DNA from: Zygaena filipendulae
Taxonomy: Eukaryota; Arthropoda; Insecta; Lepidoptera; Zygaenidae
DNA length: 64,000 nt
Assembly (NCBI GenBank): GCA_907165275.2
Contig: OU015678.1
Span: 1-64,000, forward strand
Reading direction: 5' to 3'
The translations under genes and the position numbers were made by a program. Positions 59,623 through 64,000 of this stretch are shown here, piece after piece (within the stretch, counting starts at the first letter, position 1; the number at the start of each line of letters is the position of its first letter). Below the pieces are notes generated by a model. That model did not search any database and had not been told where the DNA came from. It saw only the letters and a program-made list of their open reading frames with translations.

Positions 59623-59710
59623 GGGTTCCTCTTAGCTTCACCGTGGGCAAACCAAGACCACGGCTACTGAGCCCCCCCGCCACGACAAGGCGGGAACCCA
59701 TTCGGGGGGG
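59623..59710 (-). ncRNA. HDV-like ribozyme fold at the Element 22 5' end
   Basis: Same as Element 3: P2 GGGUUCC/GGAACCC, J4/2 GCUAAG. Confidence 0.7.
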
Positions 59711-59724
59711 GGGGACCCAGAACC
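59711..59724. repeat. Target-site duplication of Element 22, right copy
   Basis: ggggacccagaacc, matching 58301-58314; the exact left edge is blurred by the G-run. Confidence 0.82.
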
Positions 59725-59764
59725 TAACCTAACCTAACCTAACCTAACCTAACCTAACCTAACC
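59723..59764. repeat. Telomeric repeat (CCTAA)8 + CC
   Basis: Eight CCTAA units between Elements 22 and 23; the first CC is shared with the target duplication. Confidence 0.97.
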
Positions 59765-60083
59765 TTTTTTTTTTTTTTTTTTTACGTGGAGAAACGCATA
59801 TGGACATCGCGTACCACCGCGCCGTGGGGACGGCGGGTGGTTATGCCGGGCTCCGACCGGCTAAAACTCCACGGCACTCCTTCTCAGTCGCGCGTCGGCG
59901 AAGGAACGGTAACCGCTATAGCATATCCGTTCCCCCGCCGCGACGTCACCTCCCTGGAGGCGACCGACTCGGGTAAAGGCGCGCCGGAGCGTCCGAAACG
60001 CGCCTTTCTTCCTCGTGCTTCTATAGCAGGGACGCCCGTCCCCCCGGAACGCCCCCAGAAGCAACGAAGGTGGTGGAGTGGTG

Positions 60084-62675
60084 TCAGCTCGCGTCCATAG
60101 CGGCCTCTAAAGGAGGGCCACTGGGGCGAGGACACCCCACCTGTGCCACCGTCGTGGGTGACTCGTGCCCGGCCACTGTGGGCTGGGCAGCACCGGCGGC
60201 GGCCGGAGACACTTGGGCCGCTTTTGGTGTCCTTCTCGGGATTCGCTTGGGGGCGCCGCAACTCTGCGACCCCAATCGATGCCCCGCCGGTTTGCCAGCT
60301 TCGGCGCACAAGACGCACCGAGGCTGGCTGCTGCATGCCGCCGCAACGTGGCCGGGAAGGCCGCAACGGTAGCACAGTCCGCCTCTATCGATCTCGGCGG
60401 TGCATTTCCGCCCCACATGGCCAGCATGGAGGCAGCGGAAGCACCGCAAAGGTCGGGGCGGCAACAAGGTGACTTTCGCTGCCACCCACCCCACCAATAG
60501 GCGCCCTTTCAGCGCCAGTGCCTTGGCCGCCGCGACCGGGCAACGTACCCAGGCGGTGCCAGTCCTGGAGGGGGCATGCCGGATTTCTCCGACGGATACG
60601 GACCCCTCCAGACAGCCGCCTTGCTGGGCGACTTTGGCCGCTATTTCCCCGGTGGTGACGGATTCATCCAGGCCGGAGATGCGCAACTCCACGCGCCTTT
60701 CTGGCCTTGTGACCCGTACATCCCCAGCGGGGAAAACTCCTCTCATGGCAGCAGCGAGGGCGTCTGCCTTATCGCTGCTTTCCGCTCCTGACACCTCCAG
60801 GATGCGCGCTCCGGTCACGGCAATCCTGAGCTTCATATCTGTTATTCCGAGGTCAGCCAGTTTAATCCTGGACTTGGCCTCGGTCAGAACATCTCGGTAG
60901 CTCCGCCCTGTTCGCTCAGCTTCTGGCTGCAGTTGTATCACCACAGCCGCTGATCGAGGGGTACGGAGCTTGCTAGGCACCGGCGCTTTTGGCCGCACCT
61001 TTCCTCCTTTTTTTGACTTGGCTGCCGCCGCTCGCGGCGCCGACTGCCCCTGCGAAGACTTCTTCGCCGGCGCAACAGGCGCCGAGGTCAGGGCAGCCTT
61101 GCCTTTTTTCTTCCCTTTCCCCCGTTTAACCACCTCCGAGTAACCAGCGTCCATGTTGGCCGGTGCCGGGGGCAGTTGACGGGGGGCATCCTCCCTGGGG
61201 GCTTGTGTGGTTGCCTTGGTGGCCTTCCTCCTTCTGCGCACCTTTTCCCTTCCTGATTCGGTGACCGGCGCTGCCTCGTGAGTCGAGGTGGCCGGTAGCG
61301 TCCTTTCTGATATCCGCCTCTCGTGTTGGAGAGGCGGGCGTGGGCGGTCGGGTATCAGCCTCCCATCTACTCTTGCGTCCACCATATGGGCGATGGTACG
61401 CAAGAGCTCCTCTGAGAGAGGTTGCTCCCGCCGCTCCGCAGTCACTTCCGGTAGGGACGGAGCGGCACGCATCCTGGCCCGCTCCGTCTCAATCTCCGCA
61501 CGGAGGGCGGCGAAGTCCTTTCGAAGAACGTCGACCTCCGCACGAAGACGGGCGTTTTCAGCCGCCAGTTTCGCCGTTTCCTCGGACACGGAGTGTGCCG
61601 CTAGGACTTTGGCTCTGTCTTCTATCCGCGCCGCTGCCTCCTTAAGGTCTCGGATAAATGTCCCCTTAAGGTTGCCCGATGTGCTGGCGACGCGGCAGAT
61701 AGCCTCCGTGTCCTCAAAGATTTTGTCTCGAAGGACGTTGGCTGACTCTTCATTGGCCGCTATATCTCCGACCCCTGAGCCTGACCCTTTACCGGCCCTG
61801 GCGACTCTCTCCTCTATACTGCGCCCTGCCGTTTCCAACTTGCGGCCTCTTTTGGCTGCCCGGGCGTGAGGCTGAGACTCACACCGCTGTCGCTTCCGTG
61901 ATACACTGCTGTCGCGGGACGAGCAGGCTGATGACGTAACGTCGTCCGAACCAGACGCCGTCTGCACGTCCATCCTCTCCAAAACAACTACTGGAGATTT
62001 TATGGAAGGAACGACAGATTGGATGGCGCATGATCCAGATGCCTGTATAACCTTCTTTGGGTTCACAGGATCCACTCCATCTTGAGGCGAGGAAACCCCG
62101 CCCTCAATGTTCAATGCCGGGTGGGCTTTTACCTTCTTTTCTTGGGCCGCGGTGGAAGACTGCGCGACCCTCTGCTTACTGGTGCAAGCCTCGGCTCTAA
62201 GCTCCTGGCGCCTAGCCAGCAGCAGCTCAAGCCGGTAGCGCATTTCTTTGGGCACGTACTTCTCGACGTCATCCGTAGAATGATGATACAATGCCTTTTG
62301 CCGGGGGGTGGCGTTCGCCACCTCGATGACCCCGAACACCATGTCGTCCAGTTCCTTGGTGAGGGTCCTCACGAAGACCTCTCCCTCCTGACGCACCTTC
62401 TCTTTTATTTGCGACTCGCTCATGACAGCGAGATTCGCCTCCCACTCCTTAACACGCATCATGTCCTTCCATGCCAAGAATTGTTGGTATTTGGGTGGCC
62501 TTGGATCTGGAGGTGGCCACCCCTCACCCCCACTTAAAACTACACCTTCCCGTCTACGCGTTGCTGCCCCCCCCACATACGAGGGGCGGCCCGGAGCTTG
62601 TCCGGGGTGGGACTGGCCGGCCCTTTCGGGGCCGGTACCCACGTGGGGATTTTTTTCACAAGCGCGCTTATCCAT
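60084..62675 (-). CDS. Gag-like ORF1 protein (Element 23)
   Basis: An 863-residue protein from ATG 62675, the same length and domain order as Element 20 (zinc knuckles 745-758, 768-781, 787-806). A handful of residue changes are visible, for example HH for QC near residue 130 and S for Y in the SRTGTAW/YRTGTAW phrase. Intact. Confidence 0.88.
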   Translation of the reverse strand: MDKRACEKNPHVGTGPERAGQSHPGQAPGRPSYVGGAATRRREGVVLSGGEGWPPPDPRPPKYQQFLAWKDMMRVKEWEANLAVMSESQIKEKVRQEGEVFVRTLTKELDDMVFGVIEVANATPRQKALYHHSTDDVEKYVPKEMRYRLELLLARRQELRAEACTSKQRVAQSSTAAQEKKVKAHPALNIEGGVSSPQDGVDPVNPKKVIQASGSCAIQSVVPSIKSPVVVLERMDVQTASGSDDVTSSACSSRDSSVSRKRQRCESQPHARAAKRGRKLETAGRSIEERVARAGKGSGSGVGDIAANEESANVLRDKIFEDTEAICRVASTSGNLKGTFIRDLKEAAARIEDRAKVLAAHSVSEETAKLAAENARLRAEVDVLRKDFAALRAEIETERARMRAAPSLPEVTAERREQPLSEELLRTIAHMVDARVDGRLIPDRPRPPLQHERRISERTLPATSTHEAAPVTESGREKVRRRRKATKATTQAPREDAPRQLPPAPANMDAGYSEVVKRGKGKKKGKAALTSAPVAPAKKSSQGQSAPRAAAAKSKKGGKVRPKAPVPSKLRTPRSAAVVIQLQPEAERTGRSYRDVLTEAKSRIKLADLGITDMKLRIAVTGARILEVSGAESSDKADALAAAMRGVFPAGDVRVTRPERRVELRISGLDESVTTGEIAAKVAQQGGCLEGSVSVGEIRHAPSRTGTAWVRCPVAAAKALALKGRLLVGWVAAKVTLLPPRPLRCFRCLHAGHVGRKCTAEIDRGGLCYRCGLPGHVAAACSSQPRCVLCAEAGKPAGHRLGSQSCGAPKRIPRRTPKAAQVSPAAAGAAQPTVAGHESPTTVAQVGCPRPSGPPLEAAMDAS

Positions 62676-62897
62676 GGTTTGCTATTTAAATTGTCGAGGT
62701 ATGCCCCCCGTGACGGCCTCGTATCCGGGCCACAGTCCCCGGCGAACCCCCCGGCGACCGCCACAAGCGGGGGATCCGGGGTAATTTTTTATAGAGGTTT
62801 TCTTCCTCGCGGTCCACGTTTTACGGTGAACCCTCGGTCCCACTCTGAGCCGCGAGACATGACCACGACACTCAGAGCGGGATTACGATATGCTAGC

Positions 62898-62986
62898 GGG
62901 TCCGCTTAGCTTCACGGCTGGGAAAGATGCATCCAGCCGCTACTAAGCCCCCTCGCCACGACAAGGCGCGGACCCGGTTGAGGGGG
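62898..62986 (-). ncRNA. HDV-like ribozyme fold at the Element 23 5' end
   Basis: As Element 6, with J1/2 AACC. Confidence 0.75.
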
Positions 62987-62988
62987 AA

Positions 62989-63013
62989 CCTAACCTAACC
63001 TAACCTAACCTAA

Positions 63014-63015
<2 letters not shown>
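62989..63015. repeat. Telomeric repeat (CCTAA)5 + CC
   Basis: Five CCTAA units between Elements 23 and 24. Confidence 0.97.
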
Positions 63016-63064
<49 letters not shown>

Positions 63065-64000
63065 GTGGAGAAACGCTAGGACATCGCGTACCACCCACCG
63101 TGGGGACGGCGGGTGGTTATGCCGGGCTCCGACCGGCTAAAACTCCACGGCACTCCTTCCAAGTCGCACAGTGACGGGGGGGCGGTGACCGCTATAGCAT
63201 ATCCGCCCCCCGCCGCGACCACGCCCTCATGGTGTTACCGGGCGACCATCTACAAAGGCGCGCCGGAGTGTCCGGGACGCGCCTTTCTTCTTCGCGCTCC
63301 TTAATGGGGACGCACCTTCCCCACGGTACGCCCCCAGGAGTGGCGAAGGTGGTGGTGAGGGGTGTCAGTCCTCGTCCATGATGACCTCTATAGCAAGAGG
63401 GCCACCGGAGACGACTTCCCCCACCTGTGCCACCGCCGCGGGCGACTCCTGCCCAGCCTCGGGCCGGGCAGCACCGACGGCGACCGGAGGCGCTCCGGTC
63501 GTCTTAGGCGTCCGCCTTGGACTCCGCTTGGGGGCGCCACAAGATGGCGACCCCAAGCGGTGCCCCGCTGGTTTGCCAGCCTCGGCGCACAAGATACACC
63601 TAGGCCGGCTGCTGCACATCGCCGCTATGTGGCCGGACAGGCCGCAGCGGTAGCACAAGCCACTTCTGTCGACCTCTGCGGTGCATGTCCGCCCCACATG
63701 ACCAGCATGAAGGCAGCGGAAGCACCGCAGGGGCCGATGTGCCAGCAGGGTTACCCTGGCTGACATCCACCCCACCAATATGCGCCCTTTTAGCGCCAGC
63801 GCCTTTGCGGCAGCCACTGGGCAGCGCACCCAGATGCTGCCAGTGCCGGAGGGGCCAAGGCGGATTTCTCCAACCGAGATAGACCCCACCGGACAACTCC
63901 CTTCCTGAGCGACCTTCGCGGCGACCTCCCCTCGGGTGACCGAGTCGTCCAGGCCGGAAATGCGCAATTCAGCACATTTAACCGGCCTGTCGACCCGTAG
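63016..64000 (-). mobile_element. Element 24: SART-like element, gamma tail, 5' part beyond the window
   Basis: Poly-T 63016-63062, gamma tail, 3'UTR to 63364, then the C-terminal part of an ORF1 that runs off the window. No ORF2 lies between ORF1 and the tail, so it is another ORF1-only element. It is a distinct subfamily, not a copy of Elements 6, 20 or 23. Confidence 0.9.
63365..64000 (-). CDS. Gag-like ORF1 protein, partial (Element 24)
   Basis: About 212 C-terminal residues in an open frame reaching the window edge. It shows the GLDDSVT domain and three zinc knuckles (CFRCLHAGHVGRTC, CYRCGLSGHIAAMC and a third CX2CX8HX6C), then an acidic C-terminus ending MDED. The rest of the protein is outside the window. 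Confidence 0.88.
   Translation of the reverse strand, partial: LRVDRPVKCAELRISGLDDSVTRGEVAAKVAQEGSCPVGSISVGEIRLGPSGTGSIWVRCPVAAAKALALKGRILVGWMSARVTLLAHRPLRCFRCLHAGHVGRTCTAEVDRSGLCYRCGLSGHIAAMCSSRPRCILCAEAGKPAGHRLGSPSCGAPKRSPRRTPKTTGAPPVAVGAARPEAGQESPAAVAQVGEVVSGGPLAIEVIMDED

Larger units (their letters stand above)
58315..59710 (-). mobile_element. Element 22: non-coding SART-like element, alpha tail, copy of Element 3
   Basis: Poly-T 58315-58334, alpha tail, the same hairpin-array body as Element 3 with only a few base differences, and ribozyme fold (59623-59710). An 11-base G-run at its 5' end fits seven element bases plus four bases of a 14-bp target duplication from Element 21. So it is younger than Element 21. 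Confidence 0.87.
59765..62986 (-). mobile_element. Element 23: complete ORF1-only element, gamma tail, copy of Element 20
   Basis: Poly-T 59765-59783, gamma tail, ORF1 60084-62675, 5'UTR hairpin 62794-62808, ribozyme fold 62898-62986. It differs from Element 20 by scattered substitutions only. No ORF2. Confidence 0.92.

Noticed and set aside
1..64000. Assembly artefact caused by collapsed or shuffled repeats
   Set aside because: Copies differ by point changes, and target duplications are internally consistent at seven junctions, which random misassembly would not produce; raw reads would settle it.

Overview
This window is an arthropod telomeric or subtelomeric array, almost certainly from an insect. 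Eighteen separate tracts of the insect telomere repeat (CCTAA on the + strand, TTAGG on the - strand) are interrupted by 24 target-specific non-LTR retrotransposons. I see no host single-copy gene, rRNA, tRNA or CRISPR array. Lepidoptera fit best, because SART/TRAS telomere elements are best known from the silkworm, but nothing here fixes the order. If these are true telomere repeats, the G-rich strand runs 5'->3' from right to left, so the chromosome end lies to the left.

Layout. Positions 1-7235 hold one AT-rich + strand LINE (Element 1): 264-bp 5'UTR monomers, a Gag-like ORF1, and an ORF2 with endonuclease, RT and RNase H. Its poly(A) abuts CCTAA repeats (TRAS-like orientation). From 7298 to 64000 all 23 other elements lie on the - strand. 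Each has its poly(A) (poly-T on the + strand) against GGTTAGG, which is the SART orientation and site (between T and A of TTAGG). They fall into three coding grades. (a) Full elements with ORF1 and ORF2 joined by UAAUG: Elements 9, 11 and 17. (b) ORF1-only elements with no RT: Elements 2, 6, 8, 10, 18, 20, 21, 23 and 24. (c) Non-coding elements of about 0.7-1.6 kb: Elements 3, 4, 5, 7, 12, 13, 14, 15, 16, 19 and 22.

How they work together. All grades end 3' in one of three tails (alpha, beta, gamma). The tails share a layout and are closed by the same long-range stem, whose sequence covaries between tails. Full elements with beta (11, 17) and gamma (9) tails are present, so they are plausible RT donors for the RT-less elements with the same tail. 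No alpha-tailed full element is in the window. Eighteen of the 20 elements with complete 5' ends begin with a sequence that folds like an HDV-type self-cleaving ribozyme. Target-site duplications of 14-16 nt, visible where an element inserted at the 5' junction of an older one, place the element 5' end exactly at the predicted cleavage site. They also let part of the insertion order be read: 8 then 9; 12 then 13; 14, 15, 16; and 18, 19, 20, 21, 22.

The most notable system is this mixed community: RT-encoding helpers, Gag-only partners (comparable in content to Drosophila HeT-A or mammalian HAL1) and non-coding passengers, linked by a common 5' ribozyme and interchangeable 3' tails.
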